Source: Botryosphaeria dothidea (Eukaryota > Ascomycota > Dothideomycetes > Botryosphaeriales > Botryosphaeriaceae). Taken from it: DNA of 64,000 nt. The stretch is from positions 4,402,001 through 4,466,000 of the forward strand of contig WWBZ02000016.1 in NCBI GenBank assembly GCA_011503125.2, written 5' to 3'. Positions 1 through 11,797 of this stretch are shown piece by piece (the stretch's first letter is position 1; every line of letters starts with the position of its first letter). The translations under genes and the position numbers were made by a program. The notes below the pieces were generated by a model. That model was not told the DNA's origin. It saw only the letters and a program-made list of their open reading frames with translations, and did no database searches.

Positions 1-88
1 CCCAGGCATCACGATGGGAAACAAGGTAGATCATCCACTGACAGAGGCAACACCATGCTGATCACCGCTGTTCCAGGCCTCCCCTTCG

Positions 89-1222
89 ATGGTTACCATC
101 TGCGAGTCCTGGGGCTATGACCCGAAGGACTGGTTTCCCAAGGGCCACGGGCCGAATGCCTATGGTCTGAATAACCTCTCCCCCGACTTTGAGGATGCCC
201 TCGCCACTCTTTCCAAGAATTCCGGCCGCGCTGGCCGCGCAACCGCTCCGAACCTCACAAAGTCCATCAGCGAGCGTAAGATGATGACGGGTCAGAACCG
301 CTACGTCAGCCTGGAAGACCTTCAGAACGCTATTGCCGATTACACTGCGCTTGCAATGGAAAAGACCAAGGAGGCCAAGGCCGACACTGGCGCAATTCAG
401 ACCACATCCGAGGACACGACTCCTACCACCTCAGCGCCCATCATGAATCTCGCCTACCGTGGCACTCGCCGTGCCCGTTCCGAGTCTGATACTTCCATCG
501 AGCCGACTCCTCAGCGTCGTCGTCATCTGGGCCAGAGCGATGTGAAGGTCAACGCCAACCCCATCCTTACGTCTCAGCTCAACATGCTGAACGTCAATCA
601 CTTGACCAACTATCACACGAACCCCGCCTCTACAGCCACGTCCGCCCATGCGGTTCCTACATAGCATCCTGTCCCCAGCTCCGAGACCATGAAGAAGCTG
701 ATCGAGGAGAACGAGAAGTTGAAGAAACAGCTGGAGGATGCTGACGACCTGATCAAGACGCTCGTGAAGTTTGCCAAGAAGCCCTGGAGCGACCTGATGA
801 ACACTCTCAACGGCGAGCACTTGGAGGCCAGCAACCCCACCACCGTCGACATTCCCAAGACCAACTCGTGGGAGCCCGCCGATGTCAGCCTTCCTGCCGA
901 GGACGCTCGTTGCCCCTCTGACATGATCCAGCCTGGCAGCCTGGCTACCGAGAAACACGAGGACGAGGCCACCGCAGCCCAAGAGCTTGCCTGGGCCTAC
1001 GAGCGGGCGCTGTACTTCCAGCAGCGCCTGGAGCACGCTGATGAGGTCAACTTCGAGGAGCCCCTCGGCGGCGGTGAGGAGGAGTGTGTTGAGTATGGCC
1101 GCGACGCCGATGGCATGGATGCTGACGATGACGGCGCGGCTTGGTTCTTCAGCAGGTTCCCGGAGCTGCAGGGTCAGGCGAGCATGGGCCAGAAGATTAC
1201 TGAGGAGCGGTCTTTTTCTTGA
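89..1222 (+). CDS. coiled-coil protein, unknown function, interrupted by an in-frame TAG
   Basis: Two open segments, 89-661 and 665-1222, lie in the same frame and are separated only by a TAG at 662-664. The first has a basic, Ser/Thr-rich stretch around residues 125-150 (NLS-like). The second opens with a strongly charged heptad-like segment (KKLIEENEKLKKQLEDADD) predicting a coiled coil, then an acidic tail. I do not recognise the family. The TAG could be a real nonsense codon (a CAG to TAG change would restore Gln) or could be removed by splicing: GTGAAG at 542 to the AG ending at 664 is 123 nt and keeps frame, but the donor is weak. An upstream mini-exon is possible: ATG at 14, then a 51-nt intron 26-76 joining in frame. 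The real start is therefore uncertain, and the gene may extend off the window. Confidence 0.5.
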
Positions 1223-1992
1223 ACCGTTTCGTTGTCTCGTTGGGACAGTGCAGCATTGTTCATGAGCTTGTACCTGGTCTGAGGAACTTGCTTTGCTGAT
1301 CACGGCCCCTGAGACGGCCAAGCAGCCACGGCCATGATCCTCTCTCCCTTTGTTTGCGTTTTCGACGAGATACTACCGTGGAGTCCCTTGGCTACTTAAC
1401 CATGGTTTGGCATTCTTCACGCATGAACTATTTCCAGACCACTAGTAGTCTAGAAATTGCAATGACACGAGTAAAATCTAAGAATGAATGAGATTGCGCG
1501 TGACATGAGCCTGTTCGTAAGCGGGTATCATTATATGTCTCACCCCCTTTCCCGTGGTCCCCCACCCGATGATGCTCGAACACCGTCGCTTTTTTTTTTA
1601 TCGAAGTGGCTTCTACGCTCAATTTATGCTGAGCGATTGGCTTACGGTCATGAGCCGGTGTCTGGCGTTCTCCACGGCAACGCCAAACCGTCCCTAGCTG
1701 CGGTGGGTGCTCACCAGCCTATGGCGCCGTTCTCCCCTCCAGCAGGTGCCCCTCGTCCCTCGCAGCGGACCAATGAACAACTACAGTGCTCAGAGCGCAT
1801 CGAGACCACAGCAGACGAGATCGCCAGTGAGCCGGTCAAACAAACCATCTAACACATCTCAGCAAATCAACAAGGGCTGATATGCAAAAAGGTATTCCAT
1901 TATCATACCGCTCCATGGAAATAATCCCTCTTCCTATAAACGCCACCCCAACCCGCTCAGCTCAAAATCATGCCACAGCGCCCTCCCCCCTT
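1223..1992. other. convergent intergenic space
   Basis: This separates the 3' ends of the coiled-coil gene (+) and MRC1 (-). It holds a T-run near 1592-1601. The largest open frame (1484-1852) has no recognisable domain and low-complexity composition. I see only 3' UTR-type sequence. Confidence 0.5.
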
Positions 1993-4900
1993 CTACTCAA
2001 ACCCGCCACCACCCCTCGGATTCAACACACCCAACACGCTCCGGCCCCTTGCCATAACCACCTTCTTCCTCAACCCCTCCTCCCTACGCATATCCGCCGC
2101 CTCGACCACCCGCTTGCGCTCCGCCTCCCTCGCCTGGTAATGGATATTGCTCTTCTTGCTGCCACCTCTCCTGAGGCTGCCGCTCGCTTCCGCGTTCGCA
2201 CCACCGCTACCAGTGCTCGTCGACGACGTTGTGCTCGTCGTACTCAAGTTCGTCGTCGCCCGCTTGAGCAAGCTGGGCACCCTGAACCCGCTGCTCCCGC
2301 TCGGTTTGCCCGCCGCGAACGCCAGGGGCCTACTACCACTACCTCCATTCTCCGAGGACGCAGCGCTGCTCTCGCGCGACAGCGTCAGACGATCAACGAT
2401 AGCGGTGGTGCGGCGCTCGGTGAAAGACGCGCGAGTGGTGGTGGTGGTGGTGGTGGTGGTGGTGGCACGCTCCTCGTCTTCGTCTTCCTCGTCCTCCGAC
2501 GCTGAGAACTGCGTTTCGCGGACGAGCGGCTCGTCGATGAGGAAGGAGACGGATTCGCGGATCTCGGCGAGCGTGGTGGGCTTGCGATCTGACGGGGCGG
2601 GCGCAGTGCGGCGCTGGCGGGCCGGCGGCCTGTTCTCGTCGTTCACGGGACCCAGCGCTTTGCGCTTGAGCGGGTTGGTGGTGGCGTCGCTGAGGGGAGC
2701 GGCTGCCGCGCCCTCTGCCGTGTTCTGCGGCGGTGCCGCCCCCTCCTGCGAGTCAGGGATGGATTGGGACAGCGAATCCTCTTCGGGCCCGTTGGAGGAG
2801 TCGTTGTAGTCGAGGAAGTTCAAGTCCTCGTCATCGTCGTGATCCTCGATGGCGCGTAGGAAAGCCGACTTCTTCGGGTTCTCGGCGATCTTGCCAATCT
2901 TCTCATCTTCGAGGAGCGCCTTGCGCATGCGCGCGAACTCTCGCTGCTTTCTGGCCCTTCGCTCCGCGGCCTCGTCGTCCGAGTCGTCGAGGGCGTCGAG
3001 GTCGCCGCCACGCTTGCGGCGCAGGTTTCCGTTAGTAATGTCTTTGTACAGCTTGTCAATGCGCTTCTCGTCTTCCACACGCTCCTTGTCCCTGTTGTTC
3101 GATCGATTAGTATCTGTCATCCGGCGCATTAGGCATCAAAGGAGCTACTCACGCATAGAAGGCAGCAATCTCGCGCTCGTTGACCTTGACCTTGGACTCG
3201 TCGATCATCTGTTTCAACTCTTCGTCCATCTCTCCACCGCTCTCATCATCACTGGCACCACCAAGACCAGCGTACTCATCCTCAGATTCCTCGGCCTGCT
3301 CCTCGACCATCCCCTTAGCCGCACTCTTCTTCCTGTCAAACAACTCAACCTTCTCCGCCTTCTTAGCACCCTTCCGCAGGATGTCGAAAGCGTCGGCAGA
3401 GATCTCGAACTCCTCATCCGAAGCGTCCGCTTCTGAAGCAGCGTCACCGTTCTTGGATTGAGAGTCCTCATCAACATCCGAAACCGCATTCGCAACGACC
3501 TCGCGGCGGCGCTGCAAGCGTCCCTTTCTTTTCTGAACAAGAGGTGATTCGGGAGCTTCGGCGTCGAGAACGACGGTGTCAATGGTGCGCTGCGTCGACG
3601 AAGGTGCTGGCGTCTTATTGAAGCGCCCGGGAGTACGAGAAACCTTGAAACCACCATCCTGAGTTGGATCGGGAATCTCGGACATCTGAGTGTCAGGGAA
3701 GTCCGGTTGAGAAGGAAACTGGGAGATTCCGATGTTGATGTCATTGTCGCCATTCTCTGCCTGCGTTGCCGGCGGAAGACTGTCACGAACAATAGAGTTC
3801 TGAGTACCACTCGGGATGGCATCCGGAAACTCTGGGATGGTCGAGACGGGAATGTTTCGCAAGAAGTCTAGAGAGTCTTGTTGGGAATTCGCAGCAACGG
3901 GCATTTCAGCCTGAGAATCCATGTCGGCCATAGTTCCAGCAAACATCTGACTAAGACCCACTGGGGCGGCGTTATTAGCAAAGCCAAAAGCAGCCATCGT
4001 CTCGTCTTGCGAAGGCTCTGCATGGGGCTGCGCTTCTTCTGCCCCGAGCTCGGCGTCTTCTTCGTCTTCGTCATCGAATATCCGCTTGCGGTTCCTTGGG
4101 GCAGCGTTCCGTCGAAGCGGCGCTTCTTCCTCTTGGTCGGATTCCACATCCTCAGCTACGGCTTCAGCATCCTCGTCCTGCATCTCCTCGTCATCCTCCT
4201 CGCCAGCTTCGTTGTTGAGCAGGTCGTCGCCTTCTCGCTCTTCCTCTTCATCTTCGCTGCCAGAGAGCTCGATCTCCTGATCGTCTCCCGCATCATCATC
4301 CGACCCTCCTTCAACGTAGCTCTCGTCATCCTCGCTATCTGGGAGGTCATCTCCGTCCTCCTCGCCGTTCTTCTTTGCCTCGTTTTTCTCTTTCTTCGCA
4401 AGCTCCTCAGCTTCCTTCCGGGCTCTCTCGAGAAGATTTTCCAACTCTAGCTGGTCCTTCTCACGCTCCTCTTCCGTCTGGACGATGATTCCCTTAGCAC
4501 GAAGTTCAGCAATCTTCTCATCCTTCTCCGCCTTTGCTTGCTCACGGGCCCTGCGCTGAAGCACGGCTTGCAGCTCAACCAGGTTCATGGAATTCTTGCC
4601 GGTCTTGCGGCTCTTGCTGGGCGAAGTGAGATGTGCAAGGTGACGAAGTATGAGAAGATGCGTCGGTTCTTGAGCCTTCCGGGCTGGCAGGTTGTCGAAG
4701 GCGGGAAACCGGGTGTCGCGGACAATCTCGAGATCATCATCGGAGTCGGAGGCGTTGCCGGCTGGCCTCTCCGGCAGGACGACGCGGAATGTACGGGACT
4801 TCTTCTCCGCTGCAGGAATAGGAGGGACAACTTTTGCGGGTGCGGGTTCTGGGGCGTTCTGGACTAACGGTGACACTGCGCGACCTTTGCCCTTATCAAT

Positions 4901-6157
4901 CCTCTTCGGTCGCGAGAGGACACTCATCAGATCAGGAAGATCCACATCGTTATTTTCGTCTTGGCCGATGTCGATGACCGTATCCGCAGGTAGTCCGTTA
5001 GAGTCCAGGGCATGGCCTTGGTGGATCTTCTTAGTATTGTCATCCACGTTGGGCGGGCTTGTGGGCGGTGTTTCCTTCTCACCCTGGTCTACGTCCGAGG
5101 GTGCAAGCGTGGCATCATCCTCCTCCACAGATTCCCTAGGCTGGCCGAAGTTGAATCTCTTGAACAGGTCCTGTGTGGTATACTTCTTCTTGGTCTTTGC
5201 CTGATGCGTCAATTGCATGTTTCTCGCGATACGCTGCGTTTCGCGGTTCATCTCCTCCCTAACCTTCTTTCCGGCCCTGCGAGTTGGTCGTGATTGCTGC
5301 GTCAGCTTCTCAGCTACGCCCTCATCACCATTGCTGTCGGATTCAGAGCCGTTCAATTCTTCTTCAATCTGCCGAGACTTCCTTGCCTTACTGTGCTTCT
5401 CTTCCCGATCTCTCCTCTCGGCTGCCTCCTTTGCTTTGCGCTCGGCTCTCTTCTTGGCAACCAACTCATTCAGACGCGACTTTGGTTGGGGTATATCAGA
5501 GTCAGAATCTGACTCTGCGTCACGAGTAGAAATTGACCTCGCTGGAGAAGACTTCGACGGGGACATAAAAAGGCCAGGCGAGCTTGCCCGTGATACTGGG
5601 CTGGCAGCCTTCGGGGGTTCAGAAGCTTTGCGGGCAAGCCTTGGTGCGTTTGCAGGCTTGCGGTTGTATGGCATATCCTCTCCAGAGCTTGATTCGACTT
5701 CCTCCGCAGGGCTCGATCTACTCGAGGAGTCCTTCTGCCTGTCCTTCGCGGACATCAGCATCTTCCTGACTCTCTGGTACGCGTTGCCATCCTCATGGCC
5801 TCCCTCAATTTGTGCGTCCTGCTGCTGTGCAAGCATGCGTGCTGCTAGCCTTCCGACAGGCCTTTTGACGGGTACGTCGTCTTCGTCATCTGAGTCGGAA
5901 GAAGCATCCTCGAGGACGGGCTTGCTCGCGGCGGGTGCGGGCTTTGGTGCAGGCTCCGTGGGCTTTGTAGAGTCGTTTGAGGGCTTTGCTGGTAGTTCAT
6001 CTTCGGAATCGTCGCTCATCCCAGCTGCCGCGAGCATAGCTTTTACTTTACTACGCGGGGTGAGCTCCATCGGGGATTTCGAGGCGCGCATGGCTGGAGA
6101 GGACGCGGTGGAGGACGCGCGACTGGAGCACGCTGGGGTGGAGGGCGAAGAAGACAT
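1993..6157 (-). CDS. MRC1: Mrc1/Claspin-type S-phase checkpoint mediator
   Basis: Two exons, 6157-3153 and 3091-1993, are joined over a 61-nt intron (GTGAGT donor, TACTAATC branch-like site, AACAACAG acceptor), giving about 1367 aa. The join reads FYA|DKERVEDEKR without a break. Mrc1 travels with the replisome and passes the stalled-fork signal from Mec1/ATR to Rad53. Evidence: an acidic, Ser-rich protein with many SQ/TQ sites (for example SQFPSQ, DTQMS, DPTQD, DSQSK), long Glu/Lys helices around residues 500-680, and a conserved C-terminal block running across the splice site (EISADAFDILRKGAKKAEK to SAFLRAIEDHDDDEDLN) that matches the MRC1-like domain. Codons for ten consecutive Thr come from a GTG/CAC microsatellite at about 2434-2465. 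The upstream gene is transcribed in the same direction, so the promoter lies in 6158-6712. Confidence 0.9.
2434..2466. repeat. (GTG)n trinucleotide microsatellite inside MRC1
   Basis: About ten perfect GTG units, which read as a Thr homopolymer on the coding (-) strand. The tract lies outside the conserved C-terminal block and is likely length-polymorphic. Confidence 0.9.
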
Positions 6158-6712
6158 GTCGGCAGAGATTTTGTATTATGAATGGATTTGGTCTTTGGGA
6201 TAAGTGTAGAAGGGAGGGAATCGGGATCAGGAAGCCATCGAGGGTATCGGGTGGACGTAGGGAGTGTGTGCGTACGTGCAGGCGCAAGTGCTGGACGCGC
6301 GAGGCGCGAAACCGCGTCGCGTCGCGTCAATCCCCGCTTAAGTCCGAGCTCGCCCGCCACCCGCCAAGATTTACCCATACGGCATAAAACAACATCACCC
6401 GAAGTCTGGCCCTCTGCAACTCGCGAACAACATTTCGGTCGGCAAAAACATGAGGACCACAAGCGCCCTCCTTCCTCGCTGGGTATTATCGCGAAGTCTA
6501 AAAAAGCAAACCGCAACTTTTGGCCACCACTGAAGTCTCGTGGCAGAGTCATCCCTCTCACCCGCGCACCACAACACCAAAAACTCCATCACCGATTTCC
6601 CGATTCGGATATGCCCTCCCTCCCTCCCTCCAGAAAAAGAACTTTTACCAGCCAAACTCCCGAAACACGACCCCGAAACCCCAACCCCCCCAGGTCCCCC
6701 CAAATCTCTCCC
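6158..6712. other. intergenic space upstream of MRC1
   Basis: It lies between the MRC1 start and the 3' end of the Myb/SANT-like gene, both on the minus strand. It contains a CCCTCCCT-type pyrimidine repeat near 6612-6631, which could belong to the 3' UTR of the upstream gene or the MRC1 promoter. No gene is supported. Confidence 0.5.
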
Positions 6713-7745
6713 CTAACGCCTCAACGGCAAGTCATCGGGCACGCCCGTGACCCCAACCCCAAAGTCCTTCTTCTTTCCCGCCTTCAAGTACTTCCCCGTG
6801 AACCCCTCCCACCTCGCCGCCCCCCACGTCTCCCCGCTACTGAACCTGCTGTAGTCGCTGAAGAACGACGTGTCCAGCCACCTTGTCGCCCTGCCGTCCC
6901 TCGCCGGCACCACGACCCCGCCCTCCTCCCCCACCACCTCGCCGGGCCGCAGGGACTCGCCTGCCGCGCGACAGGCTGCCCGGGTCGCGCGACCCGGGCG
7001 GGCTTGGGAGGAACCCAAGGGTGCTCCCCTCTCGGAGCGGGCCGGCGCGGTCGTCTGCGTCGAGGGACGTGTGGCGGCGGGGCGACGCGGCGGGACAGTG
7101 CGCCGTCCTTCGGCAACGTTGGCAGCAGCCCCAGAGCTGGCAGGAAAGGGGGGAGGCACGGAGGCGGGAGGGGCGGCCTCTGTCGTGGTGGTGGTGTTGG
7201 TGCTGTCGCTCTCGCCAGCGGCAGCGGCAGCAGCACGGGTGGCGGCGCGGGTTTGTCTGCCCCGCTTGAGCGGGGGCTCGGGCGCGTCGGAGCTGCTGGT
7301 AGTGGTTGTCGTGGCGGCCGCGCGCTTGCGCTTGCGGCGGCCAGCCGCCGGTGCTGCGGAGGAGGACAAGGACGAGGACGATGCGGGAACGGGCTGCGGA
7401 GGCGGAACGGGAGCGGCGGCGGCGGCATTGGCCGCGAGAGCGGCGCGGCGGGCAGGCGTGTCTATTCGAGCAGTTAGTGTGAGGATTTATCAAAGTGGGA
7501 AAGCGAAGTTGCAGCTGTAGTGAGGTGAAGTGAGGTAATGTAAGAGTGTATAGGGGAAGGAACTTATGAAGTGACTTACCCTTCGACAACGTCCGGGCGT
7601 AGCGGACCTGGATGCTTCCCTTGGTCCTGCCAGGGAAGCTCCTGGCGATCTCCGCCCAGGTTTGGTCACTGTGCTCCTTCAGAGCAATGATGCGGGCGTC
7701 ATCGTTGACCGACTGGTTGGTGGTGGTGGTGTGACGATGAGCCAT
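6713..7745 (-). CDS. Myb/SANT-like DNA-binding domain protein
   Basis: Exon 1 is 7745-7580 and exon 2 is 7461-6713, separated by a 118-nt intron (GTAAGT to GAATAG); the phase fits and gives 304 aa. Residues about 12-52 form a single Myb/SANT-like helix-turn-helix (DARIIALKEHSDQTWAEIAR, then FPGRTKGSIQVRYARTL), with the two spaced Trp/Phe positions and the GRT-x-GS-x-Q-x-R recognition-helix pattern seen in fungal Myb-like proteins. The rest is low complexity (Ala, Pro, Thr, Ser) with basic NLS-like clusters (RRKRKR). A likely nuclear DNA-binding protein; target unknown. The 3' half is GC-rich, and several long antisense frames there are shadows. Confidence 0.7.
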
Positions 7746-8639
7746 GGTGACGACTGGTTGTGGTGGATGGTTTGACTTGGGGTTGACTGGGCGTTGGGTT
7801 GGTGAGCTGGAAGCAGATCGCAGATCGCTGGAAGCTGGAAATGTATAGAGGATGAAAGAGTTGGATGGTCTGGAGTAAGAGGAACGGGAGTGGATCAGAG
7901 GAGGTCAGTAGAATTTAAAGGGTACAGTCCAATAGCTATTGTCTCTTTTCACACATTGTGGTGGTTCTTAACCTATTGTTGTGTGTCTATTCAAATGCCT
8001 ATTGCGAAGTGAAGTAAAGTGAAGTGCGAGTGGAGCCGGAGTCGAGTCTCTCAGTATTGTTTTCTGCGCCAGCGTCAGGGCGGTTGCCTACAGAAGGTAA
8101 TTACCCCAGGATAATTCACAGAAAACATCTTGAGTATTGGGAGTCTCGGCACAAATTCGAGAGCATGTTAGGACGACCTCGAATGTCCTGTAACATGCCT
8201 CTGGCGTGGAGAGTTGAAGAATTTGGCCGGATGTGAATCAAGTTGATTTTCTAGAATTCCCGTCCACATGGATACTTCAGCTCCCCATATGCATTCAGTT
8301 TTGCCTTTTCAATGCTCTTAGAGCGAACTTTGTAGGATTTTACTGCTTCCTCTGGCTTTAATGGGGAGATTGCATCATTCACCAGATTATTGCTGCTGCG
8401 ACTTCGCTCGTATATCCGAGTGTAGATGGTTCCGCCACTGCATTGGCTTTTTATTCTAGCTTACGGCTGAGATATGACACACATGATGACATGCTCAATT
8501 TGAGCTGCAAATGAAGGGAGTGGGATTTCAATAGATTCTTCGCAATGTTTCCCCTACCTTCTCCACGAATCTTACAACTTGGTGATACAATACAAATCAA
8601 CGTACAAAGCTATCTCTACTAAATGACGCCTCGCATCTG
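7746..8639. other. intergenic space upstream of the Myb/SANT-like gene
   Basis: AT-richer sequence with GTGAAGT-like short repeats (about 8005-8030), followed by the 3' flank of COQ7. I found no supported gene; the 70-aa frame at 8024 has no domain. Confidence 0.5.
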
Positions 8640-9477
8640 CTAGACTTTCTCTGATACCCAAATAGCAGCTCTACATCCTCCGCGAATAACATTGGTCAGG
8701 ACTTCGTATGGACGTGCCTCCTTTGCATCGTTGTCTACGGCGTGGTCTAGATGCTCCAATTCCTCATCGCGAATGCGGCGCAAATCTTGCAGAAGCACTT
8801 GTAGATCCGGGCTTAGCTGCTCGCCCCTTGCCTTCAGTTGCTTCTCCCACTCAAGTAATTTGGCAACCTGCTCGTTGTAATGAGAGCCGATCTCGGTCTC
8901 GACAGCCTCGGTGCAAGCCATTGCGGCCTCACGACCCATGACACCCGTCCCCCAGCCCAGTATTGTTGCCGCGGCTTTCCAGACGGGATACATGGCTGTG
9001 GGTCGAATGCGGTGTTTTGCGATGAGGTGATTAAACTTGTGAAAGTGGCCTTCTTCCTGTTCAAGCATGTGCTTCATCAACGGGCGTAGTTTCGGATGTG
9101 CCTTGATGATGGGCGGAGTCTGTGAGAGGTAGATGAGGACGGCGGCGAGCTCGCCTGCTTGGTTCACGCGCAGCTGCGGTGGTAGTCAGCTTGACCGGGC
9201 TGTTTCGAAACGGCGCGGCGAAACGACGTACGGCGCTGTCTAGGAACTCTTTCTGTTCCTCACTCAGCGGGGTGCGCGGCTCACCATTGGCCCTCGATGT
9301 CGACAGTAAGGCTTCATGATCGGCGGGCGCAGAAGTGGTGGCAGCAGAAGAAGCGTATCTTCTGTTTTGTCTAGATCGTACGATGCCCGGCGCAGAGCAT
9401 CTGGAAGTGGAAAAAAGTTGGGGGCGAGGCGTGCGGGCTGCAATGGCGACGCGCGGAGAGAATGCAGCGGCGGACAT
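8640..9477 (-). CDS. COQ7: COQ7, 5-demethoxyubiquinone hydroxylase, mitochondrial
   Basis: Exon 1 is 9477-9232 and exon 2 is 9173-8640, with a 58-nt intron (GTACGT to CGCAG); 259 aa. The splice restores the family's FLDSALRVNQAGELAA block. The protein catalyses the penultimate hydroxylation of ubiquinone biosynthesis as a di-iron enzyme on the matrix face of the inner mitochondrial membrane. The first roughly 50 residues are Arg/Ser/Ala-rich with no acidic residues, a typical mitochondrial presequence. Di-iron ligand motifs are visible: NQAGE, EQEEGHFHKF, TEAVETEIGSHY and RDEELEHLDHA. Length fits fungal Coq7. It is divergent from RTF1 over 604 bp. Confidence 0.93.
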
Positions 9478-10081
9478 GACGGGTAGGAGGAAATTATGGT
9501 GGTATAACCTGAGCTGAACGGAAAGAAGAGCGCGGAAAGAGAGCGTGGAGCCGGCGGCTGAGAGGCGTGCGCAACATCTTTGACGACATCACCCGGAAGG
9601 AGAATGCTCTGGGCGCGACGCGGCCGACATCGCGCCGGCGATCGACCGTGGCGCGTAGGCGCAAACGCAGGGATCAGGCTTTTGTTTAGCGTGGCTGCTC
9701 CGAAAAGTTGTTGCCGGGCATGGCGGTTGAAGTGCGAGGCCCAAGTTTGGCGGTGCTCCGCGACCACGACTCTCCATCCTCGCTCATCCTCTCTCAACTT
9801 CACCTCCGCTACCTCGGGGCCCGCGCCATCCGTTCAAGCCCATCCTGCATCGCCGCTCTCGTTCGCAGCTGCCCCAATCCGTCGTCGCTGCCCCTCGATT
9901 CACATTTGGCTCCGTCGTCGCGCGCCCCGCCAGCTGCGCGCCGCCCGCCTCCACGACTCCTGAGCTTTGAAAGGAGCTCTTCTTTCGCCGCCATCCTGCT
10001 GACGCGTCTTTCATCCGCAAACCGCACTCAGCCCATCACTTACACCACCCCGAAACTCGCTCCAGCCATCTCGTCGATACC
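9478..10081. promoter_or_regulatory. divergent promoter region COQ7 / RTF1
   Basis: 604 bp between two opposite start codons must hold both promoters. It is GC-rich, with pyrimidine tracts approaching the RTF1 start (for example around 9770-9800 and 10040-10070). No specific factor site can be assigned with confidence. Confidence 0.6.
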
Positions 10082-11797
10082 ATGTCCGACGACGGCCTTG
10101 ATCTCGACGCTGAGCTGCTCGCCCTCGCCGGTGACGAGGTCGGCAGCGACCAGGAGCACGATGATGCCAGGCATAGTTCTCAGATGAGCCGCTCGCCTAC
10201 TCCACGCTCCTCACCTCAGCCCTCGGACCGTCATAGCTCGCCCGAGCCCTCACCACCGCGTCGCAGGGTGAAGTCGCGTAAAGCTGGCGGTCGCCGCAGG
10301 AAGGACGACTCGGAGGAGGAGGGTGAAGCGTAAGTTGCGACCGTCTCCTTGCGTTTGCGATTCACCGACGCGCCACTCGAACCTTACGCTGACTCCGTGC
10401 AGCTCGTCTGCCCCTGCCTCGCCCGACTCCCTAGGCTCTGGCGCCATGGAAGAGTCCGACTCTGACGCCGCCGCGGCGGACATCAACGAGGATAGCAATC
10501 CTTACCCTGTCGAAGGCAAATTCATCTCGTGGGAGGATAAGACTCGAATCATGGGCCTCTCGGAAGTCGAGCGCGAGTCGATTCTGGCTGAGCGTGCCGC
10601 GGAGATTGAACGCCGGAACCAGGATCTCAACTTGAGGCGCTTGATGCAATCTAAGAAATCGGAAAAGAAGCGCACTGCATCGGCAGCGGATCTGGATGAC
10701 GGCGGTCGAAAGGCTACTTCTTCTAGGAAGGCGGCGCTGGAGGCATACACGCGTGACAGACAACGCAAGATGGATCAGCGCAGTCGCCGGGATCACGGTA
10801 GCCGCTCTCGGTCTGCATCTAGCGAGAGGATGCAGTCAGACATCGATGCGGAGGGTGAGAGTGATGTCGAGTTCGCGGACTACCCCTCGAAATCACCAGC
10901 AAAGGACGAGCCTCCGGCGGAGCTCAAGGACTTCGAGCGTGTAAGAGTTGGACGGAGCAACTTTGCCAAGGTCTGCTTCTATCCCGGCTTCGAAGACTAT
11001 TTGATTGGCTGCTTTGCCCGCGTCAGTATTGGTCTTGACAAGAGCACGGGTCAGGGCGTCTACCGGATGTGCCAGATCAAGGGCTTCACCGAGGGTGCTC
11101 CGTACTCGATGCAAGGATCGAACAACAAGCCGGTAAGGACGGACCTTTACGTGCTTGTGGCCCATGGCAAGGCCGAGAAGGAGTGGCCATTTATTATGTG
11201 CTCCGATTCGAAATTCACCGAGGTAGGTCTCATGTCGCTTTCCTGCGTATTTCGGTGCTGACAATTCTGCAGTCGGAGTTCACCAGATGGAAAGCGGTTT
11301 GCGAGAGCGAGAGCGTCAAGATTCCAACTAGAAGCAAGCTGAACAGCCGTCTGGAGAGCATCCACGCACTGCTGGACCGCCGCTGGACGGAAGAGGAGAT
11401 CGCCGACAAGCTCAGACGCCAGAACAAGTACGCGCCGGAGAAGGCCAAGCCGGCAGTCAACCAGAGCATCAAGTATGACAAGCTCTCAGCTCTCAACCGC
11501 AGCATCCGCGCCACCAACGCCGGCCAGGTCCGCCAGGCCCTCCTCGCAGAGCGCGCCGCCAAGGCCGCAGCCGTCGAGAAGGCTCGCCTGCGCAGGGCGG
11601 AGGAAGAGGTGAAGAGGAAGGCCGCAGAGGAGGCGAAGACGGATGCGCTGTTTGACGGCAGCGATGTGAGCAGGAGCGGCACGCCGCAGCCAAAGAAGCC
11701 GAAGGCCGAGAGGAAGGGTATCCCGACCTTCACGAAGAAGGCCATGGACGATGAGCTTATCGGATCGATGGATTTGGGCATCGATATCGAGATTTGA
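10082..11797 (+). CDS. RTF1: RNA polymerase-associated protein Rtf1 (Paf1 complex, Plus3 domain)
   Basis: Three exons: 10082-10329, 10403-11222 and 11273-11797 (introns of 73 and 50 nt); 530 aa. Rtf1 couples the Paf1 complex to elongating RNA polymerase II, recruits Chd1 and stimulates H2B ubiquitylation. The acidic N-terminus (MSDDGLDLDAELLALAGDE) is typical. A Plus3 domain runs from about residue 240 to 360: FERVRVGRSNFAKVCFYPGF, then LIGCFARVSIG, YRMCQIKGF and SKFTESEFTRWK, the last assembled across intron 2. The C-terminal third is a charged Ala/Lys/Glu helix and ends with DDELIGSMDLGIDIEI. Start choice: first ATG before the conserved acidic N-terminus. Confidence 0.93.

Noticed and set aside
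431..1321. 296-aa minus-strand frame
   Set aside because: Antisense to the coiled-coil gene; Leu/Val/Gly-rich composition typical of a reverse shadow, no domain.
5217..6203. 328-aa plus-strand frame
   Set aside because: Antisense shadow of MRC1 exon 1; the Ser/Leu-rich sequence mirrors the acidic codons of MRC1.
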